In this document: positions 18,537-27,195 of the stretch, piece by piece | Layout of the letters: every line of letters begins with the position of its first letter | Position numbering within the stretch: position 1 is the first letter of the stretch | Origin: Variovorax sp. 54 | GTDB lineage: Bacteria; Pseudomonadota; Gammaproteobacteria; Burkholderiales; Burkholderiaceae_C | Assembly: GCF_002754375.1 (NCBI RefSeq) | Contig: NZ_PEFF01000001.1 | Span: forward strand, 2,810,501-2,874,500 | Length of the DNA: 64,000 nucleotides | Direction of reading: 5' to 3' | Position numbers and translations under genes: made by a program | Notes under the pieces: generated by a model | Database searches by the model: none | Seen by the model: only the letters and a program-made list of their open reading frames with translations | What the model was told of the DNA's origin: nothing

Positions 18537-19884
18537 TCGCCACCTCCCCGTTCGCCTGCACCTGCCACGACTGGATGGCGTTGTTGTGATAGATCGAGCG
18601 TGTGCCGCGCACCGCGCGCAGCTGCTTGTAGCTGGGCTGCACGTAGCCGGTGTCGTCCATCGCGCGGCTCTGGATGATGGCCGGCGTTCCGTCCCACACC
18701 CAGTCGATGTTGAAGCGCGTGAGGCACTTCGAGAGCACGGGCGATTCGAGCCGTGCGGTGCGCCAGTTGCGCCCGCCATCCACGCTCACGTCCACGCGCT
18801 TCACCGAGCCGCGGCCCGACCACGCGAGGCCGGTGATGTTGTAGAAGCCCTTGTCGAGCAGCATCTGCCCGCCCGAGGGCGTGGTCACGACGCTCTTGCA
18901 TTCCTGGATGCTGGTGTACTGGCGGTGCTGGCCGTCGGGCATGAGGTCGACGTAGTGCACCGTTTCATCCTTGGCGCCGTAGGGCTGGTCGCCGAGTTCG
19001 ATGCGGCGCAGGTACTTGACCCAGCTCACGCCCTGCACGCCGGGCACCACGAGCCGCAGCGGGTAGCCCTGCTCGGGCCGCAGCATCTCGCCGTTCTGGC
19101 CGTAGGCCACGAGCACTTCGCCGGAGCGGATGAGGCTCATGGGAATGGTGCGCGTCATCGACGAACCGTCGGCGCCTTCGGCGAGCACGAAGCGCTCGCC
19201 CTTGAGGTCGGCGCCCGCCATCTCGAGCAGCGTGATCAGCGGCACGCCGGTGAACTCGCTGCACGACAGCATGCCGTGCGTGTACTGGGCCGTCGGCACC
19301 GCAACGTTGCCCCACTCCATGCCGGTGTTGGCGCCGCACTCGATGAAGTGAAAGCGCGACACCGACGGCAGCCGCATGAGCTCGTCGAGCGTGAAGACCT
19401 TCGGCGTCTTCATCATGCCGTTGACCATCAGCCGGTGCTTGGACGGATCGATGTCCCACCAGCCCTGGTGGTGCCGCTCGAAGTGCAGGCCGCTGGGCGT
19501 GACGATGCCGAACAGCGACTGCAGCGGCGCGAACGACACCGAGGCCTGCGCGGTCGGCGTGAGCCCCGGGCTCTGGCGGCGCTGCACGTTGGCTTCGTAC
19601 TTGGAAGGCTTGCCGTAGCCGTCGGTGACCACCGGCTGGCCGAGGCCCGTGCTGTGCGCGGGCAGATTCAATATGGCAGGGTCGCCGTCGCCCACTGCGG
19701 TGCGCGTTTGCGCAAGCGCGGACGACGTGGCCGCCGTGCCTGCAACGGCGGCGGCGAAGGCATTGCGGATGAAGTCGCGCCGCCCCTTGCCGGCTTCGGC
19801 GAAGACGGCACGCACGCCCTGTGCGTCGAGAAAATTCTCGGGTGCCTTGCGCACCTGCCCGGTCTGCTGGATGCTGCCGCTCAT
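18520..19884 (-). CDS. soxC: SoxC, molybdenum-binding sulfane dehydrogenase subunit
   Basis: A 454-residue molybdopterin enzyme of the sulfite oxidase family. It starts at ATG 19884 and has a Tat leader (KGRRDFIRNAFAAAVAGTAAT). The molybdenum-ligand Cys is in HFIECGANTGMEWG, and the dimerisation domain (KRVDVSVDGGRNWR) is in the C-terminal third. It forms the Sox(CD)2 sulfur dehydrogenase with SoxD. The cytochrome c gene immediately upstream may take the electrons. Confidence 0.95.
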   Translation of the reverse strand: MSGSIQQTGQVRKAPENFLDAQGVRAVFAEAGKGRRDFIRNAFAAAVAGTAATSSALAQTRTAVGDGDPAILNLPAHSTGLGQPVVTDGYGKPSKYEANVQRRQSPGLTPTAQASVSFAPLQSLFGIVTPSGLHFERHHQGWWDIDPSKHRLMVNGMMKTPKVFTLDELMRLPSVSRFHFIECGANTGMEWGNVAVPTAQYTHGMLSCSEFTGVPLITLLEMAGADLKGERFVLAEGADGSSMTRTIPMSLIRSGEVLVAYGQNGEMLRPEQGYPLRLVVPGVQGVSWVKYLRRIELGDQPYGAKDETVHYVDLMPDGQHRQYTSIQECKSVVTTPSGGQMLLDKGFYNITGLAWSGRGSVKRVDVSVDGGRNWRTARLESPVLSKCLTRFNIDWVWDGTPAIIQSRAMDDTGYVQPSYKQLRAVRGTRSIYHNNAIQSWQVQANGEVANVQLS

Positions 19885-19903
19885 GGCGTCGCGTCCGTGC
19901 GCC

Positions 19904-20221
19904 TTACTTGGCGCCACCCAACACCCAGGCGGCCAGCGCCTTGGCATCGGCCTCGCTCATCGCAGGCTGCGCGGGCATGGGCACGGCACCCCACTTGCCG
20001 GTGCTGCCCTTCTGGATGCTCGCGGTGAGCACAGCGAGCGCATCGGCCTGGCCGGTGTACTTCTTCGCGACGTCGAGGTACGCGGGGCCGACCAGCTTCT
20101 TGTCGACCGCGTGGCAGGCGAGGCAGGCGTTCTTCTGGGCCAGCTCCTTGTTGGCAAGGGCCGGTGTCGACAGCAGCAGGGTGGTGACAGCAACGGCGAG
20201 CGACGGCAACAGCAACTTCAA
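19904..20221 (-). CDS. Class I cytochrome c (c551/c552-like), first gene of the sox operon
   Basis: A 105-residue periplasmic cytochrome with a signal peptide (LLLPSLAVAVTTLLLSTPALA), one heme motif CLACH near residue 33 and the axial-Met region WGAVPMPAQ. It resembles the small Sox-associated cytochromes that carry electrons to the terminal oxidase. The soxC start is 19 bp downstream. The AT-rich region upstream of it holds the likely sox promoter. Confidence 0.88.
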   Translation of the reverse strand: MKLLLPSLAVAVTTLLLSTPALANKELAQKNACLACHAVDKKLVGPAYLDVAKKYTGQADALAVLTASIQKGSTGKWGAVPMPAQPAMSEADAKALAAWVLGGAK

Positions 20222-20260
20222 ATCGGTCTCCTCGAAACGCGCCCCGAAGCGGCTGGTTTC

Positions 20261-20294
20261 ATCGTTAAATAAGTAAATCGTTATGTATTGATTT
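20261..20294. promoter_or_regulatory. AT-rich repeat region upstream of the sox operon, candidate operator
   Basis: ATCGTTA occurs twice in direct repeat (20261-20267 and 20277-20283), and AAATC (20275-20279) pairs with GATTT (20290-20294) across 10 bp. The stretch is far more AT-rich than its surroundings and lies about 40-73 bp upstream of the cytochrome c gene that heads the sox operon, where a promoter and a repressor site are expected. The ArsR-family regulator at 22361 is the most likely local ligand, which is inference. Confidence 0.4.
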
Positions 20295-20365
20295 TAGGGA
20301 CGATCGTGCACAAGGGAAGGGCTTTGCTCTTGGGGGAAACCCGTTCGGTTTCTCCATGCATAACG

Positions 20366-20839
20366 TCAGCTGCGGACGGCGGTGCGCGCTTGCTGCAGGC
20401 GTGCTTCGAGGTAGGCGCCGTAGAAATCAGAATCGCCACCGGTCAGCCGTTCGGCGACCTCGCGGCCGTTGCGGCCGAAGAAGAGCACGGTCGGTGCGAC
20501 GGTGACTTTCCACGCCTTGATGAGCGCGTCGTGCGTGCGCGCTGTGCCATCGAAGTCGCGCACGGTGCGCGCGTCGCGAAAGTCGATCTGCACCACGGGC
20601 AAGCCGGCGGCGACTTCGGGCACGAGGTAATGCTCGCGCACGATCTTGCAGAAGGGACAGCCCTGCAGGCTGGCCATGACGACCAGCGGTTGCGAGCGGG
20701 CCAACGCCGCCGCGAGTGCACCGGTCAGCGAAACGGGCGCGGGCAATTGCTGCACCTCAGCCGCATGCACAACCGTCGGCGCCACGCACCACGCGGCAAA
20801 ACCCGCGACGAGCTGCCGGCGCGTGCGGTCGCCGGTCAT
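20366..20839 (-). CDS. Secreted thioredoxin-fold protein (SoxW-like)
   Basis: A 157-residue protein with a short leader (RRQLVAGFAAWCVAPTVVHA) and a thioredoxin-type redox motif GCPFCK near residue 60, followed by APTVLFFGRNGREVAERL (cis-Pro region). Its ATG overlaps the stop of the metallo-beta-lactamase gene (ATGA), so the two are translationally coupled. In Sox clusters such thioredoxins keep SoxY or other cysteines reduced in the periplasm; that role is inferred from context. Confidence 0.8.
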   Translation of the reverse strand: MTGDRTRRQLVAGFAAWCVAPTVVHAAEVQQLPAPVSLTGALAAALARSQPLVVMASLQGCPFCKIVREHYLVPEVAAGLPVVQIDFRDARTVRDFDGTARTHDALIKAWKVTVAPTVLFFGRNGREVAERLTGGDSDFYGAYLEARLQQARTAVRS

Positions 20840-21795
20840 CGCGCCTCCTGCTCCAGCAGCAGGTAGGTGTTGTAGGCGTTCATGCGGTTGGCCACCTTGA
20901 ACAGCGGCCAGGCCTCGAAGCGCGACCAGTCGGTGGCCGCGTAGGCCTCGTCGAAGGGCGTCATCTCGGTGGCGGCCTTCTGCATCGCGCCGCGCAGGAA
21001 GACGAGGTAGTCGCGCGTCTGCCGCAGGTCTTGCGCCGGGTCGTCCGACGCGGGGCCGTGGCCCGGCACGATGGTGCGCGCGTCGAGTGCGAGCAGCGCG
21101 TCGAGCGACGTGATCCAGTGCCGGCTGTCGGCCGAGCCCACGTAGGGCGTGCGGTTGCGGAACACGATGTCGCCGGTGAACAGCACCTTCTGCTGCGGCA
21201 GGAAGATGGCCAGGTCTTCGGGCGTGTGCGCGGGGCCCGCGGGCTGGATCACGAAGCGCGTGCCGCCGATCGTCAGCTCGGTGCGGCCGTCGATCCACAC
21301 GTCGGCCGGCACCAGCCGCGTGCGCTCGTCGATCCACGGCGCGAGCTCCTGGCGCGAGGCCTCGAGCCGCAGCCGTGCGGTATCGGACGTGAGGTAGGTC
21401 TTGCCCCGCGTGTGCGCCACGATCTGCGCGCCCAGCGCCTTGAACACCTGCAGGCCGTAGATGTGGTCGGCGTGGTAATGCGTGAGGATGACGTGGCTGA
21501 TCGGCTTGGGCGTGAGCTTGCGGATCTCGGCCACCATGCGCTCGGCAACGGCGGGCGAGCCGAGCGCGTCGATCATCACGACGCTGTCGCGCGTGATGAC
21601 GAAGCCGGCGTTCGAGATGAAGTTCTGGTTCTCCTTCGAGCCGAGCGCGGGGATGCCCTGCACGTAGTAGATGTCGGGCGCCACCGGCAGCGGGCGGATC
21701 TCGGGAGCGGCGAACGCGGCACTGGCGCTCAACCAGAGCGCAGCGCACATCAACAGCGCCTTCGCGCGAACGGCGGTGGGCCGGCACGGGAACAT
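20836..21795 (-). CDS. Secreted metallo-beta-lactamase-fold hydrolase (SoxH-like)
   Basis: A 319-residue protein from ATG 21795 with a signal peptide (LLMCAALWLSASAAFA). It contains the zinc motif THYHADH near residue 121, then FTGDIVFRN and VPGHGPASD (further metal ligands). This resembles the MBL-fold hydrolases linked to quinoprotein or Sox systems (SoxH). The substrate is unknown. It is coupled to the downstream thioredoxin gene and is divergent from the DsrE gene. Confidence 0.85.
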   Translation of the reverse strand: MFPCRPTAVRAKALLMCAALWLSASAAFAAPEIRPLPVAPDIYYVQGIPALGSKENQNFISNAGFVITRDSVVMIDALGSPAVAERMVAEIRKLTPKPISHVILTHYHADHIYGLQVFKALGAQIVAHTRGKTYLTSDTARLRLEASRQELAPWIDERTRLVPADVWIDGRTELTIGGTRFVIQPAGPAHTPEDLAIFLPQQKVLFTGDIVFRNRTPYVGSADSRHWITSLDALLALDARTIVPGHGPASDDPAQDLRQTRDYLVFLRGAMQKAATEMTPFDEAYAATDWSRFEAWPLFKVANRMNAYNTYLLLEQEAR

Positions 21796-21849
21796 CGTGG
21801 GTCGTCTCCTGCGGGCTGGGCGGCGAGGGCCGCGGGCTTGCCCGGCTGT

Positions 21850-21873
21850 AAATATAAGCAGAAGATGATATTT
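21850..21873. promoter_or_regulatory. Inverted repeat between the MBL and DsrE genes, candidate operator
   Basis: AAATAT (21850-21855) and ATATTT (21868-21873) form a perfect 6-bp inverted repeat across 12 bp, in an AT-rich patch between the divergent starts at 21795 (minus) and 21907 (plus). The geometry suits a dimeric winged-helix repressor of the ArsR family, and such a regulator is encoded 490 bp away. No binding is demonstrated. Confidence 0.4.
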
Positions 21874-21906
21874 TGCGGGCAACGACAACAGCCAGAGGGT
21901 TTCCCC

Positions 21907-22320
21907 ATGAGACACGCATTCATCGCTTTCCTGCTCGCCATGGTCGCCACGTTCGCGGGCGCGCAGGAGACCAAGGTGGTCTACCACGTGAACACCGGCG
22001 TGGAGAACAGCGCAGCCATCCTTGCGAACATCACGAACCACCTGAACGCAGACCCGAAGGCGAAGATCGTCGTGGTCACGCACGGCCCCGGCATCGACTT
22101 CCTGTTGACCGACGCCAAGGACAGCAAGGGCCGCGAGTTCAGCGGACCGGTGAGCGCACTGGCCGGGCGCGGCGTGGAGTTCAAGGTGTGCAACAACACC
22201 CTGACCACGCGCAACATCGACGCGGGCAAGCTGCTGATGGAAACCAAGATCGTGCCCTCGGGCGTGGCCGAGGTGGCGCGGCTGCAGGCGAAGGAAGGCT
22301 ACGTCTACCTGAAGCCCTGA
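21907..22320 (+). CDS. DsrE-family sulfur-relay protein with signal peptide
   Basis: A 137-residue protein with a cleavable leader (FIAFLLAMVATFAGAQ) and a DsrE/F-like domain: VVYHVNTGVENSAAILANI, KIVVVTHGPGIDFLL, and the single mature Cys in EFKVCNNTL at the position of the DsrE active-site Cys. It could bind persulfide sulfur in the periplasm as part of the sulfur-oxidation region. It is followed by a terminator-like hairpin facing the convergent ArsR gene. Confidence 0.82.
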   Translation: MRHAFIAFLLAMVATFAGAQETKVVYHVNTGVENSAAILANITNHLNADPKAKIVVVTHGPGIDFLLTDAKDSKGREFSGPVSALAGRGVEFKVCNNTLTTRNIDAGKLLMETKIVPSGVAEVARLQAKEGYVYLKP

Positions 22321-22326
22321 AGTTCA

Positions 22327-22352
22327 GAAGCCGGCTGACGCCGGCCTTCTTC
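22327..22352. terminator. Hairpin between convergent DsrE and ArsR genes
   Basis: GAAGCCGGC (22327-22335) pairs with GCCGGCCTTC (22340-22349), with one bulged base and a 4-nt loop, and is followed by a T/C-rich run. It begins 6 bp after the DsrE stop and lies 9 bp beyond the ArsR stop on the other strand, so it may serve both. Confidence 0.6.
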
Positions 22353-22360
22353 TCTTCTTC

Positions 22361-22687
22361 TTATTCCTGCTCGATGGCGATCTGCACGCAGATGCTGCGG
22401 CACAGCGCCACCACGGTTTCGTTCGCGATGCTGTAGTAGATGCTCACGCCGTCGCGGCGTCGTGCGAGCACGCCTGCCTGGTAGAGCGTGTTCAGGTGCT
22501 GCGACATGTTGGGCTGCGTGGTGTCGATCTGCGCGAGCAGCTCGCTCACGTTCTTCTCGCCGTTGCACAGCAGGCTCACGATCTTCAGCCGCATGGGCGC
22601 GGCCATGGCCCGGAACAGGTCGGCGGCAATGTCGAAGACCTCGTCCTCGGTGACAGCCGAGGACTTCTTGCGGGGTTTGGTGGCCAT
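22361..22687 (-). CDS. ArsR-family regulator of the BigR/SqrR/YgaV persulfide-sensing type
   Basis: A 108-residue winged-helix protein from ATG 22687; a start at 22702 would add five residues and neither has a strong ribosome site. The recognition region is TTQPNMSQHLNTLYQAGVLARRRDG. Cys41 in SLLCNGEKNV and Cys96/Cys100 in ALCRSICVQ match the two-cysteine layout of the reactive-sulfur sensors BigR and SqrR and lack the ELCVCDL metal motif of ArsR. It is likely the repressor for the sulfur genes to its left. Confidence 0.85.
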   Translation of the reverse strand: MATKPRKKSSAVTEDEVFDIAADLFRAMAAPMRLKIVSLLCNGEKNVSELLAQIDTTQPNMSQHLNTLYQAGVLARRRDGVSIYYSIANETVVALCRSICVQIAIEQE

Positions 22688-22937
22688 GCTGAATAGGTTC
22701 ATGCGCAGGTCGCAATGTACATCGGCCCTTGGCGGCACGAGCGATGTCCCGGCGGCCGCACGGCGATTGCACGCGGCCGCCGCGTCACAAACGCGACGGG
22801 CTGCCCGTCTTCGGGATGCGGGGATGTCCCCGCGCCACCACCCGGAGCACCCCGCATGCACGCAACGCAAAAGATAGCCCTGCCCTATCGAGGCCATTGC
22901 CACGTCGTTCTCGACATCGTTCGGACGCGATCTAATA

Positions 22938-22957
22938 ATCAAAGTACTTTCTTTGAT
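22938..22957. promoter_or_regulatory. Perfect inverted repeat upstream of the RND efflux operon
   Basis: ATCAAAG (22938-22944) and CTTTGAT (22951-22957) are perfect 7-bp arms with a 6-bp spacer, ending 17 bp before the start of the efflux adaptor gene. Such a position would allow repression by a dimeric regulator. The 272-bp gap between the ArsR gene and this operon contains no convincing ORF. Which regulator binds is unknown. Confidence 0.5.
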
Positions 22958-22974
22958 AAAAGAGCAGGTTGCGT

Positions 22975-24081
22975 ATGAACAAACAATCCAGGACCTGGCT
23001 CGGCGCCGGTCTCACGGTCGCGGTGCTGGGCGCGGCGGGCTACGGGCTCGTGGCGAAATTCCAGCCGGCCCATGCACAGGACGGCGCCACACCGCCGGCC
23101 AAGGTGGCGGTGGCCCCCGCGAGGCAGACCGAGATGGCGCGCTTTCTCAGCGGCATCGGCACGCTGGAGGCCAACCGGCAGGTCGAAGTACCGGCCGAGG
23201 TGGAGGGACGGGTCGCGAAGATCCTGTTCACGCCGGGCGCGCAGGTGCGTGCCGGCCAGCTGCTGGTGCAGCTCAACGACGCGCCCGAGCAGGGCGACCT
23301 CGAACGGCTGCGCGCCCAGCAGGCCAATGCCAGGGCCTTGCTCGAACGCACGCGCCGCCTGCTGCCGCAGCAGGCCGCCACGCAGGAGCAGATGGAGCAA
23401 GCCCAGGCCGCGTTCGACCAGGCCAGCGGCGAGCTGCGGCGCGTGCAGGCGCTCATCGAACAGAAGCACATCAAGGCGCCGTTCGACGGCGTGCTGGGCA
23501 TCCGCAAGGTCAACCTCGGCCAGTTCGTGCGCGCCGGCGATGCGCTGGTGTCGCTGACCGACAGCCGCACGCTCTTTGCCAACCTCACGCTGCCCGAGAC
23601 CGCGCTGCCGGCGCTCAAGCGCAACCAGGCGGTGGCGCTCGCGGTCGATGCCTACCCGGGCCGCGTGTTCCCCGCGAAGCTCAGCGCCATCGAACCGATG
23701 ATCGGCAGCGACACGCGCACCGTGCGCTTGCAGGCCACGGTCGACAACGCCGACGGCGCGCTCACGCCCGGCATGTACGTCAACGGCAAAGTCGCGCTGC
23801 CCCCGCGCGCCGACGCCATCGCCGTGCCTGAAACCGCCATCACCTACAGCACGCACGGCGACTCGGTGTTCGTGGTGCGCGCCGGCGAAAAGGGCGACGG
23901 CTTCTCGGTGCAGCAGGTGTTCGTGAAGACCGGCGAGCGGCAGGACGGGCTGGTCGTGGTCGAACAAGGCCTGAAGGCCGGCGAGCAGGTCGTCACCTCG
24001 GGCCAGCTGCGCCTGTACAACGGCGCGGCCGTGGCGCCGGCCGCGAAGGACACGCTGGCCCTCACGGAGCCGAAGTCATGA
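22975..24081 (+). CDS. RND efflux periplasmic adaptor (membrane fusion protein)
   Basis: A 368-residue adaptor with an N-terminal membrane anchor or signal (WLGAGLTVAVLGAAGYGLVA). A lipoyl-like domain is split around a helical hairpin: VEVPAEVEGRVAKILFTPGAQVRAGQLL, then QATQEQMEQAQAAFDQAS, then IKAPFDGVLGIRKVN-type return (HIKAPFDGVLG). It links the RND pump to the outer-membrane channel. ATG 22975 follows AGCAGG; the upstream TTG adds two codons. The stop overlaps the next start (ATGA). Confidence 0.92.
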   Translation: MNKQSRTWLGAGLTVAVLGAAGYGLVAKFQPAHAQDGATPPAKVAVAPARQTEMARFLSGIGTLEANRQVEVPAEVEGRVAKILFTPGAQVRAGQLLVQLNDAPEQGDLERLRAQQANARALLERTRRLLPQQAATQEQMEQAQAAFDQASGELRRVQALIEQKHIKAPFDGVLGIRKVNLGQFVRAGDALVSLTDSRTLFANLTLPETALPALKRNQAVALAVDAYPGRVFPAKLSAIEPMIGSDTRTVRLQATVDNADGALTPGMYVNGKVALPPRADAIAVPETAITYSTHGDSVFVVRAGEKGDGFSVQQVFVKTGERQDGLVVVEQGLKAGEQVVTSGQLRLYNGAAVAPAAKDTLALTEPKS

Positions 24082-27000
24082 AGTTCACCGACCTCTTCGT
24101 GCGCCGGCCCGTGCTGGCGCTGGTGGTGAGCACGCTCATTCTTCTGCTCGGCGCCCGCGCGCTGGGCGACCTGCCGGTGCGCCAGTACCCACTCACCGAA
24201 AGCACCACGCTCACCATCACCACGCAGTACCCCGGCGCCTCGCCCGAGCTGATGCAGGGCTTCGTCACGCAGCCCATCGCGCAGGCGGTGGCCACCATCG
24301 AGAACGTCGACTACCTCTCGTCGTCGTCCACGCTGGGCCGCAGCGTGATCAGCGTGCGCATGAAGCTCAACGCCGACGCCAACCAGGCGCTCACGCAGGC
24401 GATGGCGCAGGTCAGCCAGGTGAAGTACCGGCTGCCGGCCGAGGCCTTCGATCCGGTGATCCTCAAGTCGGCGGGCGAGGCCACGGCGGTTGCGTACGTG
24501 GGTTTCTCAAGCAAGACCATGCCGGTGCCGCAGCTCACCGACTACCTCTCGCGCGTGGTGCAGCCGCAGTTCGCGTCGATCGAGGGCGTGTCGGGTGTCG
24601 AGGTGTCGGGCGGGCAGACGCTGGCAATGCGTGTGTGGCTCGACGCCAACCGCATGGCCGCGCGCGGCATCTCGGCCGGCGAGCTGGCCGACGCGCTGCG
24701 CCAGAACAACGTGCAGGCCGCACCCGGGCAGGTGAAGGGCCTGTACGTGGTGTCGAACATCCGCGTGAACACCGACCTGGTGAACGTGGCCGAGTTCCGC
24801 GACATGGTGATCAAGCGCGACGGTGAAGCCATCGTGCGGCTGGGCGACGTGGCCACCGTGGAACTCGGTGCGGCCAGTGCCGACAGCAGCGCGACGATGG
24901 ACGGCGACAAGGCCATCTACCTCGGCCTGCAGGCCGCGCCCAACGGCAACCCGCTGGTGATCGTGAAGCGCATCCGCGACCTGCTGCCCGGCATCAAGCA
25001 GAACCTGCCGCCGGGCGTGGAGGTGCAGCTGCCTTTCGAACTCGCGCGCTTCATCGAGGCCTCGATCGACGAGGTGCAGAAGACGCTGCTCGAAGCCATC
25101 GCCATCGTGGTGCTGGTGATCTTTCTCTGCCTGGGCTCGCTGCGCGCGGTGCTCATTCCGGTGGTGACGATTCCACTGTCGATGCTGGGCGCGGCGGCGC
25201 TGATGCTGCTGTTCGGCTTCAGCATCAACCTGCTCACGCTGCTCGCAATGGTGCTGGCCATCGGCCTGGTGGTGGACGACGCCATCGTGGTGGTGGAGAA
25301 CGTGCACCGCCACATCGAAGAGGGCAAGTCGCGCGTGCAGGCCGCGTTGATCGGTGCGCGCGAAGTGGCCGGTCCGGTGATCGCGATGACGCTCACGCTG
25401 GCCGCGGTGTACGCGCCCATCGGCCTCATGGGCGGGCTCACAGGCTCGCTGTTCAAGGAGTTCGCCTTCACGCTCGCAGGCGCGGTGGTGGTGTCGGGCG
25501 TGATCGCGCTCACGCTGTCGCCGGTGATGGCGTCCTTCCTGTTGCCGCAGGACGCCAGCGCGGGCCGCGTGGCCCGCATGGCCGAAGCCTTCTTCCACAA
25601 GCTCGCCACGGCGTATGGCCGGCTGCTCGACGTGTCGCTGCACCACCGCTGGGTGACGGGCCTGCTCGCGGCAGCGGTGCTGGTGAGCCTGCCTTTCCTT
25701 TACAACGCCGCGCAGCGCGAGCTGGCGCCCGGTGAAGACCAGGCGATGGTGATGACCGTCATCAAGTCGCCGCAGCACGCCAACATCGACTACGTCGAGA
25801 AGTTCGGCCAGACGTGGGACGCGGTGCTGGCCAAGCTGCCCGAGAACACCGGCCGCTGGCTCATCAACGGCTCGGACGGTGTCTCCAACAGCATCGGCGG
25901 CGTGCAGCTGTCCGACTGGAAAGACCGCGAGCGCAACGCCGACCAGATCCAGGCCGACGTGCAGGGCGGCATGAACGAGGTCGAAGGCAGCAGCGTGTTC
26001 GCCTTTCAGCTGCCGTCGCTTCCCGGTTCGACCGGTGGGCTTCCGGTGCAGATGGTGATCCGCAGCGCGGGCGACCACGCCACGGTGTTCGAGGCGATGG
26101 AAACGTTGAAGAAGGCGGCGCGCGAGAGCGGCAAGTTCGCCGTGGTCGACAGCGACCTGGAGTTCAACAACCCCGTGACCGAAGTGCGCGTGGACCGCGC
26201 CAAGGCCAACAGCATGGGCGTGACCATGAAGGCCATCGGCGACACGCTGGCGGTGCTGGTGGGCGAGAACTACGTCAACCGCTTCGGCATGGACGGCCGC
26301 TCGTACGACGTGATTCCGCAGTCGCCGCGCGACCAGCGGCTCACGGCCGAGGCGCTGTCGCGCTACTTCGTGAAGAGCGCGAGCGGCCAGCCCGTGCCGC
26401 TGGCCAACCTGGTGACGCTGTCGACGAGCGTGGGCCCCAACAAGCTCACGCAGTTCAACCAGCTCAATGCCTCGACCTTCCAGGCCATTCCGATGCCTGG
26501 CGTGACCATGGGCGACGCAGTGGCGTTCCTGAGCGAAGAGGCGAAGAAGCTGCCGGCCGGCTTCAGCTACGACTGGCAGTCGGACGCGCGCCAGTTCACG
26601 CAGGAAGGCTCGGCGCTGGTGATGGCCTTCGTGTTCGCGATCGTGGTGATCTACCTGGTGCTGGCCGCGCAGTACGAGAGCCTGCGCGACCCGCTGATCA
26701 TTCTGATCAGCGTGCCGATGTCGATCTGCGGCGCGCTGGTGCCGCTGGCGCTGGGCTTTGCCACCATCAACATCTACACGCAGATCGGGCTGGTGACGCT
26801 CATCGGGCTCATCAGCAAGCACGGCATCCTGATGGTGGAGTTTGCCAACGAGATCCAGGAGCGCCAGAACCTGGACCGCCGCGCCGCCATCGAGCAGGCC
26901 GCGCGCATCCGGCTGCGCCCGATCCTGATGACCACAGCCGCGATGGTGGTGGGCCTGGTGCCGCTGCTGTTCGCGAGCGGTGCGGGCGCCAACAGCCGCT

Positions 27001-27176
27001 TCAGCATCGGCCTGGTGATCGTGGTCGGCATGCTGGTGGGCACGCTGTTCACGCTGTTCGTGCTGCCCACCATGTACACGCTGCTGGCGCGCGACCACCG
27101 CACGGTGGGCCGCTCGGCGCGCACCGCCGAACTCGAAGCGCTGGTGGCGCGCGAGCCCGCCGGCGACCCCGCCTGA
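24078..27176 (+). CDS. RND inner-membrane efflux transporter (HAE1 type)
   Basis: A 1032-residue transporter with twelve predicted helices in two repeats, each with a large periplasmic loop. The family signs are the N-terminal FVRRPVLALVVSTLILLLGA, the TM4 proton-relay pair in GLVVDDAIVVVENVHRH, and the second-half KHGILMVEFANE with LRPILMTTAAM. The Asp pair indicates a drug or hydrophobic-compound exporter rather than a metal pump. It is coupled to the adaptor and followed 19 bp later by the outer-membrane channel gene. Confidence 0.95.
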   Translation: MKFTDLFVRRPVLALVVSTLILLLGARALGDLPVRQYPLTESTTLTITTQYPGASPELMQGFVTQPIAQAVATIENVDYLSSSSTLGRSVISVRMKLNADANQALTQAMAQVSQVKYRLPAEAFDPVILKSAGEATAVAYVGFSSKTMPVPQLTDYLSRVVQPQFASIEGVSGVEVSGGQTLAMRVWLDANRMAARGISAGELADALRQNNVQAAPGQVKGLYVVSNIRVNTDLVNVAEFRDMVIKRDGEAIVRLGDVATVELGAASADSSATMDGDKAIYLGLQAAPNGNPLVIVKRIRDLLPGIKQNLPPGVEVQLPFELARFIEASIDEVQKTLLEAIAIVVLVIFLCLGSLRAVLIPVVTIPLSMLGAAALMLLFGFSINLLTLLAMVLAIGLVVDDAIVVVENVHRHIEEGKSRVQAALIGAREVAGPVIAMTLTLAAVYAPIGLMGGLTGSLFKEFAFTLAGAVVVSGVIALTLSPVMASFLLPQDASAGRVARMAEAFFHKLATAYGRLLDVSLHHRWVTGLLAAAVLVSLPFLYNAAQRELAPGEDQAMVMTVIKSPQHANIDYVEKFGQTWDAVLAKLPENTGRWLINGSDGVSNSIGGVQLSDWKDRERNADQIQADVQGGMNEVEGSSVFAFQLPSLPGSTGGLPVQMVIRSAGDHATVFEAMETLKKAARESGKFAVVDSDLEFNNPVTEVRVDRAKANSMGVTMKAIGDTLAVLVGENYVNRFGMDGRSYDVIPQSPRDQRLTAEALSRYFVKSASGQPVPLANLVTLSTSVGPNKLTQFNQLNASTFQAIPMPGVTMGDAVAFLSEEAKKLPAGFSYDWQSDARQFTQEGSALVMAFVFAIVVIYLVLAAQYESLRDPLIILISVPMSICGALVPLALGFATINIYTQIGLVTLIGLISKHGILMVEFANEIQERQNLDRRAAIEQAARIRLRPILMTTAAMVVGLVPLLFASGAGANSRFSIGLVIVVGMLVGTLFTLFVLPTMYTLLARDHRTVGRSARTAELEALVAREPAGDPA

Positions 27177-27195
27177 TGACACCGGGAGCATGACC

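Noticed and set aside
22703..22974. Short ORFs in the gap between ArsR and the RND operon
   Set aside because: They overlap one another in several frames and have no ribosome site or recognisable product; only the inverted repeat is supported.
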